Of a DNA stretch of 34,699 bases, positions 14,437 through 22,128 are shown piece after piece. This DNA is from Patescibacteria group bacterium (GTDB lineage Bacteria > Patescibacteriota > Gracilibacteria > Peribacterales > Peribacteraceae): NCBI GenBank assembly GCA_018818235.1, contig JAHISE010000067.1, forward strand, positions 1 through 34,699, in the 5' to 3' direction. The position numbers and the translations under genes are program-made. The notes under the pieces were generated by a model, which saw only the letters and a program-made list of their open reading frames with translations, did no database searches and was not told the origin of the DNA. The first letter of the stretch is position 1. Each line of letters starts with the position of its first letter.

Positions 14437-15552
14437 ATGAATCAGGACATCTACATCACCGGAACCGGCCAAACACCCTTTGGAGAACATTGGGACTTAA
14501 GTCTAAAAGATTTAATGGAGCAAGCCATATCAAAAGCTATTGAATCATCAGAATTAACCGCACTTGATATCGATTTTATCATTGTCTCCAACATGCTCGG
14601 CGAAAGAACCAATGACCAAGCACATTTGGGAGCAATGGCATCCGCAATGCTTCCTCATAGACCTCCTGCCATAAGAACCGAGGCCGCATGTGCATCGGGA
14701 TCGGTCGCAATTCATACGGCGTTGAGTTTACTGGAGAGCGGACGTGCCGAAACAGTCTTGGTAATAGGAGTCGAGAAGATGACAGATGTTCCAACAGAAG
14801 AAATTTCCGCAGCACTTATGGGAGCCGCCGATGCGGAGAAAGATATTCCTTCAGGGCTCACATTCCCCGGAATTTTCGGACTGATCGCTAACAGATACAT
14901 GTACGAATATAGTCTGACCAGAGATAAATTGAATATAGTAAGTGCCCGACATCACGAAAATGCGGTTTATAATCCCAATGCACAGTTCCAAGTTAAGATT
15001 CCTGCTGAAAAAGTCTCTCAGAGCGCAACAGTTGCGGACCCACTTTGTCTTTTAGACTGTTCTCCAATCAGTGACGGAGCTGCTGCTGTCATTCTTTCCA
15101 CTAAACATGAGTCACCAATCAGAATTGTGGCTTCACAAATGAGCACTGATACTTTAAGTATTACAGATCGACCCTCATTAACATCGTTCCCGGCAACAAA
15201 AGATGCTGTTGAACGTGCACTGGAAGAAGCTCAGATTTCTCGCGAAGATATTTCCCATTTGGAGATACATGATTGCTTTTCCATAGCTGCCATAATCAAT
15301 TTGGAAGACCTAGGGTATGCAATTCCGGGGCAAGGAATTCGGCTATATGAAGCGGATAACTCGATGCCTTCAATTAATAAGTCCGGTGGACTTAAAGCAT
15401 GCGGTCATCCTGTAGGAGCAACAGGTGTAAAGCAGATCAGCGAACTTACTGCGCAACTTAAATCTTCAAATGAGCGCTATGCTCTTGCTCACAACTTTGG
15501 AGGAGCCGGTGCAACATGCTGCATTCACATTTTAGAAAATTCAAATGCCTGA
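14437..15552 (+). CDS. Acetyl-CoA acetyltransferase, archaeal/SCP2-thiolase type
   Basis: A 371-residue thiolase that condenses two acetyl-CoA to acetoacetyl-CoA, the first step of the mevalonate pathway. The nucleophile Cys85 is in EAACASGSVA, followed by the HDCFSIAA motif and the C-terminal CGHPVGATG motif. Length and these variants match the archaeal and SCP-x-type thiolases rather than the bacterial AtoB type. In archaea this enzyme forms a complex with HMG-CoA synthase bridged by a DUF35 protein; here the next gene overlaps by 8 bases and starts with a DUF35 domain, supporting the same complex. The start at 14437 lacks a ribosome binding site. Confidence 0.92.
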   Translation: MNQDIYITGTGQTPFGEHWDLSLKDLMEQAISKAIESSELTALDIDFIIVSNMLGERTNDQAHLGAMASAMLPHRPPAIRTEAACASGSVAIHTALSLLESGRAETVLVIGVEKMTDVPTEEISAALMGAADAEKDIPSGLTFPGIFGLIANRYMYEYSLTRDKLNIVSARHHENAVYNPNAQFQVKIPAEKVSQSATVADPLCLLDCSPISDGAAAVILSTKHESPIRIVASQMSTDTLSITDRPSLTSFPATKDAVERALEEAQISREDISHLEIHDCFSIAAIINLEDLGYAIPGQGIRLYEADNSMPSINKSGGLKACGHPVGATGVKQISELTAQLKSSNERYALAHNFGGAGATCCIHILENSNA

Positions 15553-16507
15553 TTCTCCTCAAGTAATTCACCGAGCCAATAAAGAACAGTATAAAAAAAT
15601 GCAGAGTGGTGTCATCATCTCTCATACAACAATAATGAATCCGCCTAAGGGTTTCGGAAGCAAGCCGAAGACTATTGGGTTAATTGAATTGAATGATGGT
15701 AGCCGAGTGCTTGGTAATATTATTACGCGCGTTTCGGAATCCGACTCAACATTCTGTCCGGATTCCGGATTCCGGATTCCGATCATTGGGCAAAGCGTTA
15801 CTCCCCACCTAAGACTAAATAGAATCAATCCCCAAGGCCTGCGCATCTACGAAGTCCAATACCAAGTAACTCAAGAACAACCCGTTAAACAAAAACAAGA
15901 ATTCCACGGTTACATAATTGCCCTTACCGGACCTTCGGGAGTCGGGAAAACAACCGTAAGTAAAATTCTTACTACCAAAATAGGAGACTATGCTGTCAAA
16001 GTTCCGATACTTACAACCAGAAAATCTTCCAATCAGGATGATGGTGAATATGAATACATCTCAGGAAGAGAATTTGATGTACTCAAGAAACAAAACAAGC
16101 TCGCATCCTTCACTCGCATCCCATCTTCTACAGAATCGCGATGGTACGGATATAGAAAGAGTGATATCGAAGTAATTCTTAAGCAAAAGAAAATCCCGGT
16201 TGTAATTACAGAGATGGGACTACTGCAAGAACTTGCAAATAACTACGGTCGCCGATCAATTCTTTCATTCGGACTTCTCCCCCCGGGAAAGAGCAAGAGA
16301 CTAATGCTCAGTTGCCTGCTCCATCGTCTAAGAAAGCGTGGTCGTGACAGCGAAGAGGCTATCGAAGAGCGCTTAAAGAACGCCGAACGAGATCTGCAGT
16401 ACTTTGACGATATGGGACATCTGTTTGATGATTTGATCGTGAATGAGGATTTGGATACGGTTATTTCTATGCTTAAGGGGAAAGTATTGGCAATCGCGAA
16501 GGGGTAA
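15545..16507 (+). CDS. DUF35 OB-fold fused to guanylate-kinase-like P-loop domain
   Basis: A 320-residue two-domain protein. Residues about 20-110 (SGVIISHTTIMNPPKGFG, KTIGLIELNDGSRVLGNI, IGQSVTPHLRL) match the OB-fold of DUF35 proteins, which in archaea bridge thiolase and HMG-CoA synthase; the usual N-terminal zinc ribbon is missing. Residues about 120-316 form a guanylate-kinase-like domain: Walker A GPSGVGKTT (129-137), ILTTRKSS, EYEYISGREFDVL, WYGYRKSDIE, and a C-terminal helix region. Against GMP kinases, the second Arg of TTRxxR, the Ser before TTR and the guanine-binding Glu (LASF here, typically FIEW) are not kept. So the substrate is probably not GMP. Overlaps thiolase by 8 bases. 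A GGATTCCG repeat encodes PDSGFRIP at 72-79. Confidence 0.82.
   Translation: MPDSPQVIHRANKEQYKKMQSGVIISHTTIMNPPKGFGSKPKTIGLIELNDGSRVLGNIITRVSESDSTFCPDSGFRIPIIGQSVTPHLRLNRINPQGLRIYEVQYQVTQEQPVKQKQEFHGYIIALTGPSGVGKTTVSKILTTKIGDYAVKVPILTTRKSSNQDDGEYEYISGREFDVLKKQNKLASFTRIPSSTESRWYGYRKSDIEVILKQKKIPVVITEMGLLQELANNYGRRSILSFGLLPPGKSKRLMLSCLLHRLRKRGRDSEEAIEERLKNAERDLQYFDDMGHLFDDLIVNEDLDTVISMLKGKVLAIAKG
15760..15782. repeat. GGATTCCG octamer repeat inside the DUF35-kinase gene
   Basis: Tandem GGATTCCG units translated as PDSGFRIP within the OB-fold. An inverted unit TCGGAATCCG lies just upstream near 15736, so the region can form a hairpin. Confidence 0.8.
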
Positions 16508-16682
16508 TAATGAATCAGAATAAAACTGAATATTCTTGGCACGCGTGGGTGGGAACCGCGACATTGTAATTTTGCAGTTTCAGCCTCCAAATGCGTAGCG
16601 TGGCAAAAATGTAGGAGGGGTCATTTGTAAGTCAAATCCTTATCCGACCTCCGCGCATTGGAGCGCCGGTCCCTTTCCAACT

Positions 16683-16885
16683 GACCTCACCCCCGGCCCC
16701 TCTCCTCTGAGGAGGAGAGGGGAGCTATGCTTTTGGAGAGAACGAACTTTGATTTCTTTAATATTTGAGAGAACAAACATGGTTTTCTCCAATAGCGGAG
16801 CTCCCCTCTCCACAGTGGGCAGGGCACGTCTCACATGTGAGACGTGCCAGGCGGAGCGGTGTGGAGAGGGGCAGGGGGTGAGGTC
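16683..16885. repeat. Cloverleaf MITE-like element, copy 3
   Basis: Outer ends GACCTCACCCCCGGCCCC and GGGGCAGGGGGTGAGGTC. Three inner arms are visible, including AATAGCGGAGCTCCCC shared with copy 1 and, at 16823-16848, a perfect 26-bp palindrome (GGCACGTCTCACA and its complement) that is absent from the other copies. Confidence 0.82.
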
Positions 16886-16986
16886 GGATAGAAAGCTAAA
16901 ATTTATTCCAGCAAATTATCTTTTGATCCCAGCCAATATAGCAATATTTTGACCCCATCCTGTCTCTACTATATTGCCCCAATTTA

Positions 16987-16995
16987 TGCTATAAT
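16987..16995 (+). promoter_or_regulatory. Extended -10 promoter
   Basis: TGC followed by TATAAT. The ATG at 17023 is 27 bases downstream, giving a leader of about 20 bases. Confidence 0.6.
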
Positions 16996-17022
16996 CTAAA
17001 GATTCGTTGAATCTAATATCAA

Positions 17023-17850
17023 ATGAAAAAACAAAAACACACCATCAATATCGAACTTTACGAGGCAATGTTTGTTGCCAGCTTACTACTGACAATAACC
17101 CTTGCCACGCTATCATCTATGAATAGGACGCATAGTGCTGAGGTTATGGATGCTAAGAGTGGCAGTGGTGCTGTTGTAGATCAATCCGGAGCATTGGTGG
17201 TTCCACATCTGCTAACTGAAGATGAACGTAATGAGCGAATATTCGGTTTTATACTACGAAGACGAAGCAAGCAGAAAGAGTTTTTTGCATATAAGAATGA
17301 AGATAGCGAAAGATGGATCAAGCGCAAACAACACGGAGACTCGTGCCTTATGGAACTTAGGATGGCAAACAGAGATACCAAATTGCCAATCCTCTTTAGA
17401 TGCTACAGAGCTCAACTTACTTTGAATCTGGAGTCACTTCGCAAAGAAAAAGCATTTGTACTAAATATGCCCGGTATTTCCGAAGATAAATTGAATCAAG
17501 CGACGAGTTCAATCGATAATTTGACTGAAGCAATCACAACAATGATAGATGGAATTGATTCCGTAGTTTATACAACAAAGGAATCTTTGGAAGAGTCCAA
17601 AGTGCTGCTTGCAGAAAATTACAGGACACCTTATTGGAAAGCTCAAGAAGAACTTCGCGCAGATTACCTGCTTACATGGGCTGCATATTTTATGGATAAG
17701 ATCGAAAAGATAGAGAACACCGACCTTTCTCCGGAAGATGAGGAATTGGTGACTAATGCGCGTGAATGTATCGAGGATGTGATGTTAAAGATTCAGCTTG
17801 AGGATGCTCAGGGTAGATTTAAGGAATGCGTGGAAATAATGAGGAATTGA
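17023..17850 (+). CDS. Membrane-anchored protein of unknown function
   Basis: A 275-residue protein with a basic N-terminus and one hydrophobic segment (MFVASLLLTITLATL, residues about 16-30), then a mostly helical, charged region outside or inside the membrane. Two or more cysteines (CLME, FRCYRAQ, ARECIED, FKECVE) could form disulfides if it is exported. I recognise no domain. It stands alone between a cloverleaf repeat and an inverted heptamer repeat, so context gives no function. Confidence 0.7.
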   Translation: MKKQKHTINIELYEAMFVASLLLTITLATLSSMNRTHSAEVMDAKSGSGAVVDQSGALVVPHLLTEDERNERIFGFILRRRSKQKEFFAYKNEDSERWIKRKQHGDSCLMELRMANRDTKLPILFRCYRAQLTLNLESLRKEKAFVLNMPGISEDKLNQATSSIDNLTEAITTMIDGIDSVVYTTKESLEESKVLLAENYRTPYWKAQEELRADYLLTWAAYFMDKIEKIENTDLSPEDEELVTNARECIEDVMLKIQLEDAQGRFKECVEIMRN

Positions 17851-17852
17851 AG

Positions 17853-17968
17853 GCAGTTGGCAGTTGGCATATTGGCAGTTGGCTATCGGCGGCTGTTGAA
17901 CATGGTTTATTGGCCATCATTTGCGACCGCAAATAGCCAATAAGCCAACCTGCCAAAAGCCAATTGCT
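17853..17968. repeat. Inverted GGCAGTT/GCCAATA heptamer-octamer repeat
   Basis: Left arm has GGCAGTTGGCAGTTGGC, right arm AATAGCCAATAAGCCAACC. The arms pair across a short spacer that contains GTTTATTGGCC. No gene inside. Confidence 0.65.
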
Positions 17969-17996
17969 ATTCAATGCAACCTCTTGACTCATGCTG

Positions 17997-18002
17997 TATA
18001 CT
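17997..18002 (+). promoter_or_regulatory. -10 box, leaderless start at 18013
   Basis: TATACT, 10 bases before ATG 18013. It lies downstream of the alternative ATG at 17974, which would therefore not be transcribed from this promoter. Confidence 0.5.
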
Positions 18003-18012
18003 TCGCATCTCC

Positions 18013-18714
18013 ATGACCCCCAAAAAACGTATCCGCCACAGGGTTGAACGCACAGGAAACAAGCATTCCCGTGCCGTATTTACCGATGGAACCATAGTTA
18101 TCAGACTAGCCAGAAATCTATCGCGAACAGAAGCGGAAGAACATGTTCGCGACCTTCTGCGCAGAATGACACAACAATTGCTGGAGGAGGAGCAAAAGAC
18201 AGTTATAGACCCATTCAGACCACTGCTTGATGGTAATCAGAGTCTTACAATCACACTAGCTACAGGAAAACAATATCACTTTACTCTTAAATCCGGATCC
18301 AGGACTTCAGCCAGAAGAACCTCCAGAGGCTGGTCTGTTACAGTTGGTCCACATATCCGACGCAAGGGGCTGCACAGTTTTCTGTGGAAATTGCTCTCTA
18401 AATCTGAAGAGAAACGAGTCCGAATTCTGGTACATATGATTAATGACGAAACATTCAGCTATCCTCTGCGAAAGATCACTCTTAAATTTGCAACATCCCA
18501 ATGGGGAAGCTGCTCAACCAGAAAAGTAATCATGCTGAATTCTGCATTGCTGTTCACACCACCATCAGTTCTAAAATATTTGATAGTGCATGAGCTTTCT
18601 CATTTGCGATTTGGGAACCACTCCCCTACTTATTGGAGAAATGTGGGTAGCGCGATGCCTACTTTTAAAAGAGCGAGGGAAATATTGAAGGATTATAGAT
18701 TGCCAACTCTGTAA
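18013..18714 (+). CDS. YgjP/WLM-like zinc metallopeptidase
   Basis: A 233-residue protein of the YgjP-like (DUF45, M48-related) metallopeptidase family. The zinc site is VHELSHLRFGNHSPTYW: the two His of HELSH plus the His of GNHSPTYW, with the catalytic Glu. KFATSQWGSCSTRKVIMLNSALL upstream is typical of the family. The N-terminal 100 residues are basic and contain beta-rich sequence. The physiological substrate of the family is poorly known. No signal peptide is seen, so it is probably cytosolic. An ATG at 17974 is in frame but lies upstream of the likely -10 box. Confidence 0.85.
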   Translation: MTPKKRIRHRVERTGNKHSRAVFTDGTIVIRLARNLSRTEAEEHVRDLLRRMTQQLLEEEQKTVIDPFRPLLDGNQSLTITLATGKQYHFTLKSGSRTSARRTSRGWSVTVGPHIRRKGLHSFLWKLLSKSEEKRVRILVHMINDETFSYPLRKITLKFATSQWGSCSTRKVIMLNSALLFTPPSVLKYLIVHELSHLRFGNHSPTYWRNVGSAMPTFKRAREILKDYRLPTL

Positions 18715-18771
18715 AAAATACAAACATGTCGATTGTGACAATATTTCTCTTGTTTTCCCTTTTTAAATAAC

Positions 18772-18777
18772 TACAAT
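18772..18777 (+). promoter_or_regulatory. -10 box of the prepilin pair
   Basis: TACAAT, 6 bases before ATG 18784 (12 before ATG 18790). No ribosome binding site. Confidence 0.45.
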
Positions 18778-18783
18778 TTACGC

Positions 18784-20541
18784 ATGCGCATGAAAAGATA
18801 CCATTCCAGCCAAGGATTCACCCTGCTAGAAATACTAATCGTAATGGTGATTCTTATCATTCTTTTTGGATTAATATTTGTAAAACTTCGTCCAATAAAG
18901 CATAAAGGGCAAGCTTATGACATAGAAAGGATGGCTGAAGTAAAAAGTATTGAAAGCGGAGTTACACAATACATTATAGATAACTTGTCTTTGCCCTCAG
19001 GCACTCCTATAGGAGACGCATCGGTTGCAAAAGATATATGTCAGGAATCTGTCACCGGTGCATCGTGTACCGGTAGCCCTGTTAATGGAGTTGATCTTTC
19101 TAGCCTAGTACCCGTTTTCCTTCAAACAATCCCTGTGGATCCTGCGGCCACAGGATCGATCGTAACTGGATATAAATTTTATAGCGACGGCGAAGATGTG
19201 TATGCAATAGCACCATTGATTAGTGCTTTGCCATCCTATACTCCGCCAACCGGAGATGATGATGAAGGCGAAGACGAAAGCGGATGTGCAGGCAGTCTAA
19301 TTGCGTATTGGAAACTAGATGAAACTACCGGAACATCCTCTACTGATGAATGTGGCGGTACTCACAATGGCACACTTCTTAATGGAGCCACTTGGATGAG
19401 TGGACTTTTTGATAATGCAATTAAGCTTGACGGATCTAATGATTCGATAAATATACCCACACATTCCGACTTCAACTCATTAAATTCCTTCACAACTTCT
19501 GCATGGATATTGCCTTATACACTCAATGATTCACGAATAATACAAAATGATGCTTTGGAGATGACATTTTATTCTGATGGGCGCGTTCGATTTTCTATTG
19601 CCGGAATACTTGGGAACTACTATTCAATAAGCAAGCTACCGGTTAATCATTGGTCACATGTAGCAATAGATTATGATGGATCTAATGTTAAACTATACAT
19701 CAATGGCGCATTGGACATATCTTTAGTTGCATCTGGCACTACGTCTTCGGATGCAGGCGATTTAAACATCGGATCTACAGGTTCATCTAATTACTTCAGT
19801 GGAAAAATCGATGATGTACGATTTTATAATTCATCTATCAGTGCCTCCGAAATAGGAACACTTGCAGCTGCAGGATTTGATGGCTCGTTAGTTGCTTATT
19901 GGAAACTGGATGAGGGATCCGGAAATACTTCTGCGGATTCTTCCGGTAGTACAAACGAGCATTTTCTTACATTGTACAATAACCCTACTTGGGAAGCTTC
20001 TTCTACTCCACCAACAAATTATAGCAATCCATATTCTATCAATCTCGATGGGAGTAATGATTATGGACGAGTTGCCTCCCATAATGATTTCACATTCCCC
20101 GAAGGATTCAGTGTGAGCCTATGGGCATATCTGGATACAAGCATGCCTTATGGTGGCGGTCTTGTAGGAAGCCAACACTTCTATTATCAAGGATGGATGA
20201 TTTATACATATAATAATAGCGTACGTGTTTATATTAATAATGAGCTTAAAGGAAATACCAGCATAAGTTCTGCAGAATGGAAACTGATAACTTTGGTATG
20301 GGATGGATCAAACGTTAAGCTATATATAAATAGCACACTCACGAATGATACTGTTTATGGTACTGCACCAAATAGCGGAGGTGATAGTATCATCATTGGT
20401 GGCATGTACTCCTCCGGTTCCGACACAGGTGGCAATCCCAGTTCTTTCTTTAATGATAAAATCGATGATATTAAAATATTCAATAGACCACTGTCTTTTG
20501 CGGAAGTGCAAAGAATTGCTTCGGGAAATCCGCTCCCTTAA
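18784..20541 (+). CDS. Type IV prepilin-like protein with two LamG domains
   Basis: A 585-residue protein. The N-terminus has a prepilin peptidase site: G11 before F12-TLLE with Glu at +5, then a long hydrophobic helix (ILIVMVILIILFGLIFV). Residues about 40-150 form a pseudopilin-like body (EVKSIESGVTQYI, then VPVFLQTIPVDPAATG and YKFYSDGEDVYAIAP). A linker rich in Asp/Glu leads to two concanavalin/LamG-type repeats, about 172-355 and 370-583, each starting with an AYWKLDE motif and containing LDGSNDS/LDGSNDY. LamG domains bind glycans or proteins, so this could be an adhesive tip or minor pilin. The next gene, 12 bases on, is a paralogue of its N-terminal part only. Confidence 0.88.
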   Translation: MRMKRYHSSQGFTLLEILIVMVILIILFGLIFVKLRPIKHKGQAYDIERMAEVKSIESGVTQYIIDNLSLPSGTPIGDASVAKDICQESVTGASCTGSPVNGVDLSSLVPVFLQTIPVDPAATGSIVTGYKFYSDGEDVYAIAPLISALPSYTPPTGDDDEGEDESGCAGSLIAYWKLDETTGTSSTDECGGTHNGTLLNGATWMSGLFDNAIKLDGSNDSINIPTHSDFNSLNSFTTSAWILPYTLNDSRIIQNDALEMTFYSDGRVRFSIAGILGNYYSISKLPVNHWSHVAIDYDGSNVKLYINGALDISLVASGTTSSDAGDLNIGSTGSSNYFSGKIDDVRFYNSSISASEIGTLAAAGFDGSLVAYWKLDEGSGNTSADSSGSTNEHFLTLYNNPTWEASSTPPTNYSNPYSINLDGSNDYGRVASHNDFTFPEGFSVSLWAYLDTSMPYGGGLVGSQHFYYQGWMIYTYNNSVRVYINNELKGNTSISSAEWKLITLVWDGSNVKLYINSTLTNDTVYGTAPNSGGDSIIIGGMYSSGSDTGGNPSSFFNDKIDDIKIFNRPLSFAEVQRIASGNPLP

Positions 20542-20553
20542 AAAGAAGAATCT

Positions 20554-21006
20554 ATGAAAGATTCCTTTATCAGAAAACACAATGGCTTCACTCTATTGGA
20601 ATTGCTGATGGTAATGGCAATTATGGTAATTCTGTTGGGTATTATAAGTGTTAAATTAAAACCAATGCTTCGCACCGGTCTGGCATATGATATTCGAAGA
20701 AAGAGTGATGTAAAACAACTGGAAAATGCACTTACGCAAGCTATGATTGATAGAATTAGTCCACCAAATAATATTCCTTCCTCAGAAGCAAATGCAAAAT
20801 GGATTTGCCAATACACTTATAAGGGCATTGACTGCATTGATCCTCCTTTGGGAGGTATTGATTTATCTTATCTGGTTCCGGATTATTTATCAGATATACC
20901 AGTAGATCCTATAATTGAAACAGATGATTTATCAGGATATAAAATATATAAGGATGGTTCATTCTTTTACATAATTGCTCCATATTTGGAACAATTACCA
21001 GATTGA
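20554..21006 (+). CDS. Type IV prepilin/pseudopilin, minor
   Basis: A 150-residue prepilin with cleavage motif NGFTLLELLMVMAIMVILLG and Glu at +5. The body (KSDVKQLENALTQAMID, LVPDYLSDIPVDP, YKIYKDGSFFYIIAP) aligns with residues about 40-150 of the upstream LamG protein, so the two are paralogues and probably enter the same pilus or secretion-like filament. It lacks the LamG domains. The 12-base spacing indicates one transcript. No pilus motor or prepilin peptidase genes are in the window. Confidence 0.88.
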   Translation: MKDSFIRKHNGFTLLELLMVMAIMVILLGIISVKLKPMLRTGLAYDIRRKSDVKQLENALTQAMIDRISPPNNIPSSEANAKWICQYTYKGIDCIDPPLGGIDLSYLVPDYLSDIPVDPIIETDDLSGYKIYKDGSFFYIIAPYLEQLPD

Positions 21007-21061
21007 TTTACTAGTTTCCTGTTAGTTTGCTACCATAGAGTCACCAATTCCCCCTAATAAT

Positions 21062-21208
21062 ATGTTCTACGATGACGACGATGACAAGAAGCCCGAAGAT
21101 GACAACTCAGAGGAAGAACAAATAGTCGAAGCCGGTGACTACAATCTTGGTGAAGATATCGGAGCTATGATTGACGAAGGACAGGATTCCGACACTGCAC
21201 AATTATGA
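21062..21208 (+). CDS. Small acidic protein, 48 residues
   Basis: Reads MFYDDDDDKKPEDD and ends DSDTAQL, with roughly 40 percent Asp/Glu and no hydrophobic core. Its stop overlaps the start of the next gene (ATGA, 4 bases), a strong sign that it is translated and coupled to the phosphatase gene. No family recognised; probably disordered. Confidence 0.6.
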   Translation: MFYDDDDDKKPEDDNSEEEQIVEAGDYNLGEDIGAMIDEGQDSDTAQL

Positions 21209-22032
21209 GCAAAGAAGTAAATTTAGATATAGCAATGGAAGTTGCATTGCCAACTATAAAAAAAGCAGCTGAGCTAGCTTTGGAATATCATAAAAAGATA
21301 GATCCAAAAAATGCAGGATCCAATCTTGGCATAGATACCAAAAGACCAAGGGACTATGTAACTGATGCCGATAAAGCAGTGCAAAAAATGATTATTGAGG
21401 AAATTCAAAAGACGTATCCATCGCATCGCTTTATAGCAGAGGAAGAAGGATCAGATAATTTGGGTGATCCTGAATCACCTTACACATGGATTATTGATCC
21501 GATTGATGGAACTTGTCCTTTTATTCACGGTCGCCCACACTTTGGAACAATTATTGCACTAAAAAAGGATGATGAGGTTGTTCTTGGATTGATGTATATG
21601 CCTCTTCTGGATGAACTTTACACATGCATAAAAGGAAATGGTGCGTTCTTTAACGACAAACCTGTTGTGTTACGCAATACAAGAAATATGGATGATGCGG
21701 TGCTCTGTTCTAATTTTCGACGAACTGTTGATATAAATGGCATTGCACATCTGCCAGTTATTTTATGCGCAAATACAGAGAACTACGGATGTGCAGTTTA
21801 TGAACTTGGTCTAATCCTTCAGGGATTAAATGATGGGTTCTATTGCTCCGGCCCACGCCTCTGGGACATAGCTGCAGGATGTTTGATGATAGAGGAAGCA
21901 GGAGGCAAAGCTAGATATGAATTGAAGGAACCGGATAATGTAAGGTCAGGAGTCCTTTGCGCAACATCAACCGCTGCGATTTTTGAAGAGCTTGAGGAGT
22001 TTGTCTTCAACAAGATGAAGTACTTGAGTTAA
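21205..22032 (+). CDS. Inositol-monophosphatase-family phosphatase
   Basis: A 275-residue Mg-dependent, Li-sensitive-type sugar/nucleotide phosphatase. Metal-site motifs are FIAEEEG, then WIIDPIDGT (the two Asp and the Thr), and the C-terminal WDIAAGCLMIEEAGG. Family members act on inositol phosphate, histidinol phosphate, fructose bisphosphate or PAP; the substrate cannot be chosen here because no histidine, inositol or sulfate genes are nearby. Its start overlaps the small acidic ORF by 4 bases. Convergent with Maf across an inverted repeat. Confidence 0.9.
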   Translation: MSKEVNLDIAMEVALPTIKKAAELALEYHKKIDPKNAGSNLGIDTKRPRDYVTDADKAVQKMIIEEIQKTYPSHRFIAEEEGSDNLGDPESPYTWIIDPIDGTCPFIHGRPHFGTIIALKKDDEVVLGLMYMPLLDELYTCIKGNGAFFNDKPVVLRNTRNMDDAVLCSNFRRTVDINGIAHLPVILCANTENYGCAVYELGLILQGLNDGFYCSGPRLWDIAAGCLMIEEAGGKARYELKEPDNVRSGVLCATSTAAIFEELEEFVFNKMKYLS

Positions 22033-22049
22033 ATACAGATAAATCCAAT

Positions 22050-22128
22050 ACTTACTACTCACTACCAACTACAAACTCGATATTACTAATAACATATGAT
22101 TAGTGAGTAGTTTGTAGTGAGTAGTTAA
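22050..22128. repeat. Inverted ACTCACT heptamer repeat between convergent genes
   Basis: TACTACTCACTACCAACTAC pairs with GTAGTGAGTAGT on the far side of a 25-base loop. It could end both transcripts, but has no T-run. A related run (TACTCACTACTCACTACT) is translated inside HMG-CoA reductase at 10504-10522. Confidence 0.65.

Larger units (their letters stand above)
16508..17022. other. Gene-free spacer of 515 bases
   Basis: 16508-16682 shows no gene or clear structure. 16683-16885 is a cloverleaf element. 16886-17022 is AT-rich and ends with the promoter of the next gene. Confidence 0.6.

Noticed and set aside
14579..14900. Frames overlapping the thiolase gene on both strands
   Set aside because: They are shadows of the thiolase frame and match no family.
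16510..16569. 19-codon frame after the DUF35-kinase gene
   Set aside because: Too short, no ribosome binding site or recognisable features.
17984..18002. TTGACT plus TATACT as a -35/-10 pair
   Set aside because: The gap is only 7 bases, far too short; the -10 box alone is considered.
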